The notes below the pieces were generated by a model, which saw nothing but the letters and a program-made list of their open reading frames with translations, did no database searches and was not told the origin of the DNA. Shown piece after piece: positions 32,012-41,067 of a stretch of 56,152 nucleotides of DNA. The DNA comes from Elusimicrobia bacterium UBA6262 (GTDB lineage Bacteria; CAYTYR01; UBA6262), in contig DJVG01000034.1 of assembly GCA_002441095.1 (NCBI GenBank), positions 1 to 56,152 of the forward strand, given 5' to 3'. The position numbers and the translations under genes were made by a program. Numbering within the stretch: the first letter of the stretch is position 1; each line of letters begins with the position of its first letter.

Positions 32012-33426
32012 TAATTTTTCCTGAATATTTTGGCGATAAGGTCCCGGTCCTGGGAATTAATGCCTTTAAAGAAATAAAGGCCAGCCACATAAATGACTAT
32101 CCCGATCGCTATCCTGGCGATCACCTGCAGATCGATCCAGTAGATGCCCAGTCCCATCAGTACGCCGCTGAGCAATACCGGCCATAAGGTGAATTTTAGG
32201 TCTCCCACGAATTTATTCATAAAATAAAATCCCAGCATCAGGCCAAACCCCTGAGAGATCAGGGTGGTGATGCTGGAACCGATAAAATTGAACCTGGGTA
32301 TTAAAGCGATATTAAAACCCACGCTGAGGATGGTCATTAATCCCATTATCAGGGTGTTAATTTTCTGGCGGTTGATGGCGATAAAACCCTGCGTTTGGAT
32401 ATAACTGATAAAGATCGTCGCCTCGGTCACGCAGAGGATAGCCAAAGCCCCTGCAGACGGGGCGTATTTACTGCCATATAAAAAATCGATTATCGGCGCA
32501 GCCAGGATAGTTCCGCCGATAGCCAGAGGCACGGCCAGGATAATGATATACTTCATGCTAAACTGGTAGACCCGGTGAAAAGAATCCCTCTGGGAATGGT
32601 AATACTGGGACAGCAGAGGATAAACAGAAACGCTGACCGCCATGGGTATGACCCCTAAAGCCTCGGTCAAGCGGTAGGCAGCAGCATAGTATCCAATATC
32701 CAGTTCGGTGCGCATTTTTGAGAGGAACAACACATCGATGCGGTTATTAGTGATAACGAAGAGGCTCATCATGATCAGGGGCCATGATTCCCTGAACAGG
32801 TAACGCCATACCTTTAGATCGACCCTAAAATCAGGCCGTACCAGTTTTCCTGAAATGTAAATAAGGAAAATCAGCCCGGGAATAAGATAAAAAGCAAATA
32901 CCAGGACAAAATAAGTCAGGCTCATCTTCAGCAAAATGCCGACAAAAATAAGTCCCGATAATAACAGGCCGCCAAAAACATTCACTCCGGTAGGATATTC
33001 CATGGCTAAATTGGCCTTGAATATTGTTTCGTACATCTGGCTGAAAGTGAGGAAAGCCAGGTAAACTGAAGTCACAGTAATAAGTTTAGCCGTAGGTAGC
33101 GGGTAATGCAGCATCCAGACAGAGGCTATGCACGCCATGATAGCGAGCAGGGTCAGGCAGGATTTCATGACAATAGCATTGCCCAGCAGGATGGCCGCTC
33201 TTCCTTTGTCCCTGGCGATGTCGCGTACTAATATATCATCCATGCCAAATTTAGAGATGATGGCAAAGAACCCGATAAAAGAAAAGATCAGGTTATATAC
33301 GCCGAAGTTCTCCCCGCCCAGGTAGCGGGCCAGGTAAACAGTAACCGCCAGTCCGATAACTTTGGTAATAAACTGGCCGGCGATGATAATTCCCGTATTT
33401 TTAAATATCTTGCGGGGAAGGTTCAT
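32011..33426 (-). CDS. Wzx-like polysaccharide flippase
   Basis: Inner-membrane protein of 471 residues with about 12-14 helices, of the RfbX/Wzx branch of the MOP superfamily. The start IFKNTGIIIAGQFITKVIGLAVTVYLARYLGGENFGVYNL is divided here only by description: the ARYLG-x-E-x-FG motif is the family hallmark. It would move the undecaprenyl-linked repeat unit to the periplasmic side for polymerisation by one of the two O-antigen ligase/polymerase proteins (41064, 42439). TAATG with the next GT4, ATGA with the previous one. Confidence 0.9.
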   Translation of the reverse strand: MNLPRKIFKNTGIIIAGQFITKVIGLAVTVYLARYLGGENFGVYNLIFSFIGFFAIISKFGMDDILVRDIARDKGRAAILLGNAIVMKSCLTLLAIMACIASVWMLHYPLPTAKLITVTSVYLAFLTFSQMYETIFKANLAMEYPTGVNVFGGLLLSGLIFVGILLKMSLTYFVLVFAFYLIPGLIFLIYISGKLVRPDFRVDLKVWRYLFRESWPLIMMSLFVITNNRIDVLFLSKMRTELDIGYYAAAYRLTEALGVIPMAVSVSVYPLLSQYYHSQRDSFHRVYQFSMKYIIILAVPLAIGGTILAAPIIDFLYGSKYAPSAGALAILCVTEATIFISYIQTQGFIAINRQKINTLIMGLMTILSVGFNIALIPRFNFIGSSITTLISQGFGLMLGFYFMNKFVGDLKFTLWPVLLSGVLMGLGIYWIDLQVIARIAIGIVIYVAGLYFFKGINSQDRDLIAKIFRKN

Positions 33427-34598
33427 GACTTGAGTACTCTTTCGCAGAGCTGTTGAATTGTGGTGAAATAATTATCCCAAGTGTATGGCTGAAGATCTAT
33501 AACTGAAGAAACTTTACAGTCGATCGCTGCCAGCAAAGCCTGGGCATAAGCCTTTTCCTCCGGCGGCGGCAGGAAGATCCGTTCATTGCCGGCCAGGTCA
33601 GGGCCAAATTCCATTTCATCTGTCAGCACTACTTTTTTACCGAAAGCCAGGGCTTCATAAACAGTCAGGTCATAATCAGCCCAGGCCGGCGAAGCAAAAA
33701 TATCACAAGCCTGGTAATAATCATATAATTCACGGTCATTAATGAATCCGGCAAACTCTACTGCCTGTCCTAATCCCAGTTCGCTAACCAGCTGGACCAG
33801 GTTTTCTTTTTCTTCGCCGGTCCCGCCGATCACCAGGCGCAGGTTTGGTTTTTGCTTTAAAGCCAGGGCTAAGGACCTGATCAGCAAATTCACCCTTTTT
33901 CTCTGGTCTAAACGCCCCAGGGAAAAAATAACTATCTTGTCCTGCCATCCTTTAATGGCCCTCAGGTCCCGGGCTGATTTCCAGGAAAATACTACCCGGG
34001 GCAAAGCACCCCTGAGCACTATACTGTCCCGGCGGTAAAGCAAGCGTACTTCGGTCCGCATTTGTTCACTTAACACCAAAACAGCAGAGGCTTTACGTAC
34101 CGCCCAGTAATTCAATAAACCGGCCAATTGCCCTTTGACCCACTGGCCCCAGCCCAGTTTCACCTTTTCTTTAATAAATTCCCTGTTGCCAGCTATCAAA
34201 TTGCGGGCCTGGTTAAAATTTTTACGGAAAATTAAGCTGTATTTCGTGGTTTCTGCAGGGAACCTGAACATAGTGCCATGAATATGCAGTACATAGCGGA
34301 ATCCGAGCAGGGAAGAAAGTAAAAACAACATCTCAAAACCAGTAGGAGCAATGACTAACTCTGGCTTAAACTTACGGATAGCCTGGAGCAGCTTAAAGAA
34401 TTTAACCACATGGTTCCTGGCCCCTATAACTACCAGGTCATCAATAGTATAGTTAAACAAAGCTTCTGGCTTGACCGCATACGTAAAGAGACTGATCTGG
34501 ACTCCCTGGGCTTTAAAAAACTTGTATTCTTCGAAGAGCAGCCTTTCCGCGCCGCCGGCACCGCTGATCCTGGGAAAAAACAATATAAGCTTCTTCAA
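33423..34598 (-). CDS. glycosyltransferase family 4
   Basis: A 391-residue GT4. The N terminus FFPRISGAGGAERLLFEEY gives the acceptor loop, then FSLGRLDQRKRVNLLIRSL and a C-terminal AWADYDLTVYEALAFGKKVVLTD in which the E-x7-E pair is reduced to one clear Glu (YEALAFG), with Asp in place of the first. The basic stretch around residues 125-165 could lie on the membrane. ATGA overlap with the flippase gene downstream. Confidence 0.82.
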   Translation of the reverse strand: MKKLILFFPRISGAGGAERLLFEEYKFFKAQGVQISLFTYAVKPEALFNYTIDDLVVIGARNHVVKFFKLLQAIRKFKPELVIAPTGFEMLFLLSSLLGFRYVLHIHGTMFRFPAETTKYSLIFRKNFNQARNLIAGNREFIKEKVKLGWGQWVKGQLAGLLNYWAVRKASAVLVLSEQMRTEVRLLYRRDSIVLRGALPRVVFSWKSARDLRAIKGWQDKIVIFSLGRLDQRKRVNLLIRSLALALKQKPNLRLVIGGTGEEKENLVQLVSELGLGQAVEFAGFINDRELYDYYQACDIFASPAWADYDLTVYEALAFGKKVVLTDEMEFGPDLAGNERIFLPPPEEKAYAQALLAAIDCKVSSVIDLQPYTWDNYFTTIQQLCERVLKS

Positions 34599-34616
34599 CC
34601 CTGGCCTCCCGGCTGT

Positions 34617-35384
34617 TTAGTGGCGTTTAGCGACAAAAGTCAGGTTCCAGGCATTGGTACAAGCATCCTGGTTAAATCCCATAAATGGCAGTATGGCCTG
34701 CAAGGTGAATCCTTCCTGCTCCAGGAAATGTGTTATTTCGGCCGGAAAAAAATACCTGACTTGATGATCTTCCTTAAAATGCTCGACTATTTTGCCGCCT
34801 TTAGTTATGGCACAATCAAAACTGATCACCGCCCTGTTGGTCAAGAGCATGACTTTGGTAGTGGAAACTCTTCTGATCCGCAATCCTTCAGCTCTAACTA
34901 TTTTAGTGCGTTTAGGTGAATGGGAAGTAAGAAATTTGATCCCGTTCCAAATATCAAAAATAAACAGTCCGCCGGGCCTAAGATGTTTGTGTACCTGGGC
35001 AAAAGTCTTTTGCAGGTCTTTGATCTCAGTTAAATAATCAATAGCCGCGAACATGCAGATAACCGCATCAAAAGTCTGCCTGAAATTAACTTGCTGCATA
35101 GGCATATTTCCTTTGATCGATACTTTAAGCCCTTTCCGGTCGGCTTTCAAGCAGGCAATCTGGGTCATGTCCTTGGACAGGTCACTGCCGCAAAGCCGGT
35201 ATCCGCGTTCAGCTAAGAGCAGCAGATGACTGCCAGTCCCGCAAGCTATATCCAGTATCGACCTGATCTTCTTTTGGCTATATTTGGCAAAGATCTTTTC
35301 CAGGTATTTTATCTCGTCCCGGTAATCCTTATCCTGGTAGATCAGATCATAATAAGAAGCATATTTCTTAAATGTAGAGCCCAT
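34617..35384 (-). CDS. class I SAM-dependent methyltransferase
   Basis: Soluble methyltransferase of 255 residues. Motif I is ILDIACGTGSHLLLLAERG near 43-61, followed by the acidic end of strand 2 (CGSDLS), VICMFAAIDYL (motif IV region) and RPGGLFIFDIWNG (post-motif loop). The N terminus YASYYDLIYQDKDYRDEI is typical of small-molecule and sugar methyltransferases. Set between a GT4 and a DegT aminotransferase, so O- or N-methylation of a sugar of the glycan is likely; the acceptor is unknown. Adds to the SAM demand met by metK-ahcY. Confidence 0.83.
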   Translation of the reverse strand: MGSTFKKYASYYDLIYQDKDYRDEIKYLEKIFAKYSQKKIRSILDIACGTGSHLLLLAERGYRLCGSDLSKDMTQIACLKADRKGLKVSIKGNMPMQQVNFRQTFDAVICMFAAIDYLTEIKDLQKTFAQVHKHLRPGGLFIFDIWNGIKFLTSHSPKRTKIVRAEGLRIRRVSTTKVMLLTNRAVISFDCAITKGGKIVEHFKEDHQVRYFFPAEITHFLEQEGFTLQAILPFMGFNQDACTNAWNLTFVAKRH

Positions 35385-35394
35385 TAATTCTCCT

Positions 35395-36510
35395 TTAATG
35401 CTGCTTTTTAATTTGGGCCAATGACTGGCAGACTACTTCGATCTGCTCTTCGGTCAGCGCCGTGCCGCTGGGCAGATAAAAGCCTTTTTGTGAAAGTTCT
35501 TCACTGACCGGGTATTTTTCCCTGCTGAACAGGCCCATCTTCAATAATACCGGTTGCTGATGCATAGGGACAAAAAGAGCCCGGGTATCCACTCCCATTT
35601 CTTTAAGTTTGGCTTGCACCTGTCCAGCCGGCAAGCCAAAATCCTTTTCTATCAATATGGAATACATCCAATATACATTCTTGGCCCAGGGTTTTTGCAC
35701 CGGCAAAGTGATCCCCGGTATGTGTTTTAGCTTCTCATTATAAGAATGGGCATTCCTGATCTTGATCTCCAGTAGTTTCTTAACCTGGTGCAGTTGGCCC
35801 AGGCCCACGGCTGCCTGCAGGTTGGTCATACGATAATTAAAACCTATTTCATAGTGGATATATCTCTTGCCTTCTGAAAAAGCCATATTGCGCAGGATCT
35901 TGGCTTTTTCATAAATATCCTGGTCATTGGTAACCAGCATCCCGCCTTCACCGGTAGTGATTATCTTATTGGCATAGAAGCTGAAACAACCTATCTCCCC
36001 CAGCCCGCCGGCTTTGCGGCCCTTATATTCACCGCCATGTATTTCCGCAGCGTCTTCCACAATTATTAATTTATGTTTTTTAGCTATTTCCAGCAAGGGA
36101 TCCATATCCACTGGATGGCCATAGATATGGACTGGCATAATGGCTTTGGTCTTCCGGGTGATCTTTTTCTCGATCTGGGATACGTCCATGCACCAGGTTT
36201 CCGGATCCGCATCTACCAGTACCGGCGTAGCGCCGCAATAAATAATGGCATATACAGAAGCGATCATAGTGAAAGCCGGTACTATAACCTCATCACCTTT
36301 ACCTATGCCCAAAGTAGCCAGCGCTAAATGCAAAGCAGCAGTGCCATTACATACAGCCACCCCGTATTTGACTCCAATATAGCCGGCAAATTCATCCTCA
36401 AATTGCTTAACGAATTTTCCTTCAGAGGATATCCAGCCGGTTTTGACCGCGGTGGTAACATTAGCCAGTTCTTCCGCTCCTAATAAAGGTTCATTAACCG
36501 GTATGAACAT
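35395..36510 (-). CDS. DegT/DnrJ/EryC1/StrS sugar aminotransferase
   Basis: PLP-dependent aminotransferase of about 371 residues. Motifs: VCNGTAALHLAL (phosphate loop), VEDAAEIHGGEYKGRKAGGLGEIGC and the lysine in SFYANKIITTGEGGM. The TTGEGGM form is typical of GDP-perosamine synthase and relatives (Per/RfbE), which transaminate GDP-4-keto-6-deoxymannose. That would fit the two Man1P guanylyltransferase-like genes at 9203 and 11896, but is an inference. ATG 36510 follows AAGGG by 7 nt and sits just after the cupin gene stop; the in-frame TTG at 36525 is less likely. Confidence 0.9.
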   Translation of the reverse strand: MFIPVNEPLLGAEELANVTTAVKTGWISSEGKFVKQFEDEFAGYIGVKYGVAVCNGTAALHLALATLGIGKGDEVIVPAFTMIASVYAIIYCGATPVLVDADPETWCMDVSQIEKKITRKTKAIMPVHIYGHPVDMDPLLEIAKKHKLIIVEDAAEIHGGEYKGRKAGGLGEIGCFSFYANKIITTGEGGMLVTNDQDIYEKAKILRNMAFSEGKRYIHYEIGFNYRMTNLQAAVGLGQLHQVKKLLEIKIRNAHSYNEKLKHIPGITLPVQKPWAKNVYWMYSILIEKDFGLPAGQVQAKLKEMGVDTRALFVPMHQQPVLLKMGLFSREKYPVSEELSQKGFYLPSGTALTEEQIEVVCQSLAQIKKQH

Positions 36511-36511
36511 G

Positions 36512-36916
36512 TTATTTCCCTTCAAATCTGACTTTATCTTCCTGGCCTACATACGGGCCTTGTTTAACTTCGATGATCTCTGAGGGTTTGAGCATGGTAA
36601 AACCATGACCACCGTAAGCCAGCAGGATCACATCCCCGGCATTAAGGATAAACGACTCCAGGTATTTTCGTTTTTGGGTATAAAGATCGACCTTAACCTG
36701 GCCGCTCTTAATGAATAAGACTTCCTGAGTATAGACCACCCTCCGGGGGACCTTCTTATGCACATGCGGCGATATTTTATGTCCCTGGCCATGTTTCATA
36801 TAGGCTAGCTGCTGCGAAAATTCATTAGGAGTAAAAAAAGAGATCCCTTCCTTCTGGTATTTTCTCTTGATTATGATCGCCAATAATTGTCCGCGGTATT
36901 TTATTTCTTTAAACAT
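36512..36916 (-). CDS. cupin-fold protein of a polysaccharide locus
   Basis: A 134-residue single-domain protein. The HVHKK segment (His-x-His), EVLFIKSGQVKVDLY, NAGDVILLAYGGHGF and a late Glu-Val strand give the cupin two-motif pattern. Small cupins in sugar loci can be keto-sugar isomerases or epimerases (FdtA/WxcM type), but the specific residues for those are not clear here. The gene overlaps the CgeB-like gene by 8 nt, and its stop lies 2 nt before the start of the DegT gene. It could act on the same sugar as that aminotransferase. Confidence 0.68.
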   Translation of the reverse strand: MFKEIKYRGQLLAIIIKRKYQKEGISFFTPNEFSQQLAYMKHGQGHKISPHVHKKVPRRVVYTQEVLFIKSGQVKVDLYTQKRKYLESFILNAGDVILLAYGGHGFTMLKPSEIIEVKQGPYVGQEDKVRFEGK

Positions 36917-37922
36917 TCTGCTGCTCCTTGATCACGGCCAGTATTTTTTTCAGGCGCTGGAGATAAGTATGCTCCTGGTGAGCTTTTCTTTGCCCGGCAG
37001 CGGCTATCGCCGCCCTTTCCCCGTCATGTGAGAGATAATGGTCAAGCAAATCCGGCAAGTCTTTTTCCTGCTGGTAAACCACCACTTCTCTACCGAGGTC
37101 AAAAAGCGCTCCCAGTTCTTTAGGATTATCCGTTACCAGCAGGCACCCGCTGGCTGTTGCTTCAAAAGCCCGCATATTAACTCCCCAAACAGTCTGGGCA
37201 TGATGCAGGTTCAAACAGATCTTGCTGGCATTATAAATTTTATTAATATCCCGCGGAGAATAAAAGCCATCCCTGAGGCAGTGTTTCAGGTTATCATTAA
37301 CCGCATGTTTTTTCCAGCCGGGGCCCCAAATACGCAGGTTATATTTTTTAGCCAAAGGTGCGAGTAAAGATTCCCTGGCTTGGTCATAGGTACCGATAAA
37401 ACACAGGTCACTGCCATACTTTATCTTTTCCTCCCGGGTCAAGTCCACAGGCTTAAAAACTTCCTCATCGCAGGCTAAAGGCAAATATAATGGTTTTTTT
37501 ACTCCTTTTTGCGCCAGGGGATCCAGGAAATAAGGGTCATAAACAAAAAAGTAATCATACTCACGCATAACTTCAATACTTAAATACCGAAAAGGGTCAT
37601 CTGATATCCAGTTGACCAGCCGGCAGCCAATTTTTTTCAATTCCTGCAAAGTAGCTGCATCGCCTAATTCACCTTTAGAGAAAAAAGCTATCTCAGGCTT
37701 CTGCCTTGCTGCTGTGGCTAACAAGTGCCGGTTCATCTGCCTGGTTTCCATTTTTAGCAGCCAGGGTAATTTGGCTTTGGCCCAACGCCATATCCTGGCT
37801 TGCAGGTAGTGATCCCGGTAAAAGAACATGGAGATATCAACACCCAGTTGCTTTAAGGCCCGTTCACAGGACCAGGCCCAGCTATAAGGTACTGGATGAG
37901 GATCAATTTTTAATATTTTCAT
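36909..37922 (-). CDS. CgeB-like glycosyltransferase
   Basis: A 337-residue GT-B protein of the CgeB/DUF3880 group. The N-terminal part (DPHPVPYSWAWSCERALKQLGVDISMF) has the usual aromatic-rich acceptor side. The C-terminal Glyco_trans_1_2-like domain has NLHHAQTVWGVNMRAFEATASGCLLVTDNPKEL, split here by description: the Arg-Ala-Phe-Glu and SGC pattern is diagnostic. CgeB itself acts on Bacillus spore-surface glycans. Coupled to the preceding GT4 by TAATG. Confidence 0.82.
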   Translation of the reverse strand: MKILKIDPHPVPYSWAWSCERALKQLGVDISMFFYRDHYLQARIWRWAKAKLPWLLKMETRQMNRHLLATAARQKPEIAFFSKGELGDAATLQELKKIGCRLVNWISDDPFRYLSIEVMREYDYFFVYDPYFLDPLAQKGVKKPLYLPLACDEEVFKPVDLTREEKIKYGSDLCFIGTYDQARESLLAPLAKKYNLRIWGPGWKKHAVNDNLKHCLRDGFYSPRDINKIYNASKICLNLHHAQTVWGVNMRAFEATASGCLLVTDNPKELGALFDLGREVVVYQQEKDLPDLLDHYLSHDGERAAIAAAGQRKAHQEHTYLQRLKKILAVIKEQQNV

Positions 37923-39043
37923 TAGTATTTAGAGAGACTTTCCTGGAATATTTTATGGATTTTATCGTGATATAATTCCAGGCCGAATTTTGACTGGGCA
38001 GTCTTTTTCCCGTTCTGGGCCAATGCCTGCCGTAAATTAGCATCAGCTAATATTTCCCGCATAGCCTGGGCTAATAAGGCGCTATCTCCTGCTGTGACCA
38101 GCAAAGCTTCCTGGCGGTCCTGGACTATTTCCGGGATCCCGCCTATTCTTGAAGCAATGATTGGTTTGCCCATAGCCATGGCTTCTACCAGGATGCGGCC
38201 AAACCCTTCTCTTAAAGATGGTACCACAACAATATCCAAAGCCCCTATTACTGGCCAGATATTAGGCGCATACCCGGGCCAGATAAGCTTATCTGCTATA
38301 CCCAGGGACTGGGCCAGGTCCTTTAAATGTGCCTGGTACTTATTATCTTCTGCTAAAAATGGCTCTCCAGCCAGGATAAACCTGGCTTTTGGATATTCGG
38401 GTGCAATCCTGGCTGCGGCTTCAATAAAGTAACTTTGCCCTTTTTCCTGCGCGATCCGTCCGATCACGCCGAAAAGAATAGTATCAGAACTTATATTATA
38501 TCTCTTTCTAAAGTCGAATTCAATGCTTTTCTGGCCAGCTTCAGCCAGGTTAATAGCATTAGGCAGGACGGTAGTCCTTTTTTTATAAAAATTTGGTATT
38601 TTTCCTTTAACTGCCTCTGAAATAGTAATGATCCTGGCAGCTAAAACCGGTATCAGCCAATCCAGCATACCATGAGTCTTCATCGTACGGACATGCCAAA
38701 TAGCCGGGATACTCTTGCCGCAAGTACCTAACCGCCCCAGTAATAAGCTTTTAATAGTGCAAGCATAAAGCAGGGTGATCTGCTCTGCTTTCACTATTTC
38801 CCTGATGGCGCGCACAATATTGTATAATCCAATAATCCCGATCTTAGCCGATTCTCCCAGCGGCAGCGGGTAATATTTCAATCCAGTAGTTTCCATGGTT
38901 TCCCGGAAAAGGCCAGCCTGCGGGCCGATCACTACCGGCCGGAAAACTTGCCGGTCCAGGCCCTTGACCAATTCGCTAAAACTCTTCTCACCGCCACCCA
39001 AACGTTCATGATTGGCCAGGCAGAGTACGTTTATAACAGCCAT
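37922..39043 (-). CDS. glycosyltransferase family 4
   Basis: A 373-residue GT4, apparently a paralog of that at 30905. It has NHERLGGGEKSFSELVKGL, AIWHVRTMK, VIGRIAQEKGQSYFIEAA and EGFGRILVEAMAMGKPIIAS with both glutamates. ATG 39043 directly follows the GT2 gene's stop at 39044. No clear acceptor clue. Confidence 0.88.
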   Translation of the reverse strand: MAVINVLCLANHERLGGGEKSFSELVKGLDRQVFRPVVIGPQAGLFRETMETTGLKYYPLPLGESAKIGIIGLYNIVRAIREIVKAEQITLLYACTIKSLLLGRLGTCGKSIPAIWHVRTMKTHGMLDWLIPVLAARIITISEAVKGKIPNFYKKRTTVLPNAINLAEAGQKSIEFDFRKRYNISSDTILFGVIGRIAQEKGQSYFIEAAARIAPEYPKARFILAGEPFLAEDNKYQAHLKDLAQSLGIADKLIWPGYAPNIWPVIGALDIVVVPSLREGFGRILVEAMAMGKPIIASRIGGIPEIVQDRQEALLVTAGDSALLAQAMREILADANLRQALAQNGKKTAQSKFGLELYHDKIHKIFQESLSKY

Positions 39044-39910
39044 TTACTTAGTCCCCATACGCCAAAATTTCAGAACCACCAGGATCTCATAATAAGCTGA
39101 CAGTAAGGACAGCCATAACCCGTAAAAGCCGTCCAGGAATCCGCGTTTTACCACATACATGAAAAAGAATTTAGCCAGGGGATAGACCGTTATGAGTGGA
39201 TACGAAAACAATTCCCTCTTGACCTGGGTCCGCAAGCTGATGAACTCCTCGGACGCTTCTTTTTCCTTGTCTCTCTTATTATATACGCGGACAAACCGCA
39301 GTAATAAGCTGAAGGACGGGAGTAATTTGATCTTGACCTTCCTCTCCCGCATATCCCTGGCCTGCAGACCGGTAAAAAAAGCCATCTTCTGCAAATAATC
39401 ACGGGTATTCTTGTAAGTCAGGTGTATTAACGGGTTTTTCAGGTATCCCACCCGCTTGGTCAGTATCACCCTCTCATGCACATTGTTATCTTCAAACCGC
39501 GCCTTACCCCGTCTGAACAGGCGCAAATTATAATCCGGGTACCAACCGCAATGCTTTATCCATTTACGGCCAAAATAATTCTTCCTGGCGATATAGTAAC
39601 CGTCATATTCACTTGACTGCATGGCCTGCTGGATCTCTTCCTTAAGCTGGGGAGTTATTCTTTCATCCGCATCCAGGCTTAAGATCCATACTCCGCTGGC
39701 CTGGTCAATAGCATAGTTTTTTTGTGGGCCGAATCCTGACCAGTCTTGGGAGAACACTTTAGCCCCGAATTTACGGCAAATATCCAAAGTATGGTCGGCA
39801 CTGCCGGAATCAACGACTATGATCTCGCCTAAACCACGCACTGTTTCCAGGCAGCCGGCAAGATGGTCTTCTTCATTCTTAGTTATAATAGTGATAGAAA
39901 GCTGTTCCAC
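39044..39910 (-). CDS. glycosyltransferase family 2 (WaaE/KdtX-like)
   Basis: GT-A inverting transferase of 288 residues. The N terminus ITKNEEDHLAGCLETVRGL and VDSGSADHTLDICRKFGAKV, together with LSLDADERITPQLKEEI (DxD-type metal site), match the LPS-core beta-1,4-glucosyltransferase group (WaaE/KdtX). A hydrophobic C-terminal region would anchor it to the membrane. The start is GTG 39910, sharing its G with the TAG of the upstream GT4 gene (TAGTG). Acceptor may be a core or lipid-linked sugar. Confidence 0.87.
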   Translation of the reverse strand: MEQLSITIITKNEEDHLAGCLETVRGLGEIIVVDSGSADHTLDICRKFGAKVFSQDWSGFGPQKNYAIDQASGVWILSLDADERITPQLKEEIQQAMQSSEYDGYYIARKNYFGRKWIKHCGWYPDYNLRLFRRGKARFEDNNVHERVILTKRVGYLKNPLIHLTYKNTRDYLQKMAFFTGLQARDMRERKVKIKLLPSFSLLLRFVRVYNKRDKEKEASEEFISLRTQVKRELFSYPLITVYPLAKFFFMYVVKRGFLDGFYGLWLSLLSAYYEILVVLKFWRMGTK

Positions 39911-41067
39911 TATTTAATCTCCTGTTCAATTTCAGCTATCACTGCGGTAAGCTTTTTGATCTGCTGATCCCAGGCAAATTCACTAACCGCCCTCTGGTAT
40001 CCTTGTTCTCCCAGTAGCCTGGCTAAATCCCCATTACCCAGCAGTTTCTCTACCGCTTGCGTCGCTGCCGCTAAGTCAAGCGGATCCACCAGTAAACCGC
40101 TCACCCCGTCAGCTACTGCATCAGGCACCCCGCCAATATTACCAGCTACAACCGGTTTCTTGTACATATTAGCTTCCAGGAAAACCAAGCCAAAACCTTC
40201 TATCTCTTGCTTATCAGTCGGCCTGCTCAGCATAATAAAAACATCACAAAGATCGTATAATTGCCTCAGTTCATCCAAAGTCACGAACCCGGTAAATACT
40301 ACAGAATCAGCTACTCCTGTTTCCATGGACAATTTCTTAAGGCTCTCAAGATCGGAGCCGGTACCAGTTACCACATAAACTATATTATTATGTTTCTTCT
40401 TGATTTCCGGCAGCAGCCGGATCACTGTGTCCAGTCCTTTTTCATCTACCAGCCGGGATACGGTCAAGAGGACCTTTTTGCCGGCCAGTCTGTATTTTAC
40501 CCTGGCCTTTTCCGTATCCACAGCTATCCCGCTAAACTCAGCCGGATCTATGCCGATCATTTTTACTATCTGCTCCGGCCTTAGACCCAATTTCACGATC
40601 TCGTTTTTAGTGTATTCGCTGATCGTTACTATCCTGGCTGCTTTTTTTAAAACCAGTTTTAATAAATATTTTTTTAAGCGTGAAGATTGGGGACGGGTCA
40701 CATCTGAGGCATAAGTATAGACGATATATGGGATCCCTTTGACCAGGCGGTAAAACAATCCTGCCGGCCCGGTCAGCAAGGGAGCAGAACAATGAATAAT
40801 ACCTACCTGCTCTTTTTGGATAATGGGCCAGGCATACCTGATGATGCGCCATAGGTCCCTTAGCTTGTGTTTAGGAGGGCATTCCCGGTAATAAGGATAA
40901 AAATACAGTTTCCCGGACAAACCTTTGGTGGCTTCCTGAAATCCATTGTGAGTAGGAGCCATTATTACCAGCTGTTCCGGAGGCAAATGTTTTATAATAT
41001 TAGTATTGAAAGAACTAATACCCCCGCCAATAGGCGGAAAGTCAATAAAAATGAAAAGTGATCTCAT
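39910..41067 (-). CDS. glycosyltransferase family 4
   Basis: A 385-residue GT4 with FPPIGGGISSFNTNII (acceptor loop), VTISEYTKNEIVKLG, LTVSRLVDEKGLDTVIRLLP and IEGFGLVFLEANMYKKPVVAGN, where the second Glu sits in EANMY in place of the common EAMA. This pattern is that of PimB/PimC-like and related O-antigen transferases. ATGA overlap with the O-antigen ligase gene upstream. Confidence 0.87.
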   Translation of the reverse strand: MRSLFIFIDFPPIGGGISSFNTNIIKHLPPEQLVIMAPTHNGFQEATKGLSGKLYFYPYYRECPPKHKLRDLWRIIRYAWPIIQKEQVGIIHCSAPLLTGPAGLFYRLVKGIPYIVYTYASDVTRPQSSRLKKYLLKLVLKKAARIVTISEYTKNEIVKLGLRPEQIVKMIGIDPAEFSGIAVDTEKARVKYRLAGKKVLLTVSRLVDEKGLDTVIRLLPEIKKKHNNIVYVVTGTGSDLESLKKLSMETGVADSVVFTGFVTLDELRQLYDLCDVFIMLSRPTDKQEIEGFGLVFLEANMYKKPVVAGNIGGVPDAVADGVSGLLVDPLDLAAATQAVEKLLGNGDLARLLGEQGYQRAVSEFAWDQQIKKLTAVIAEIEQEIK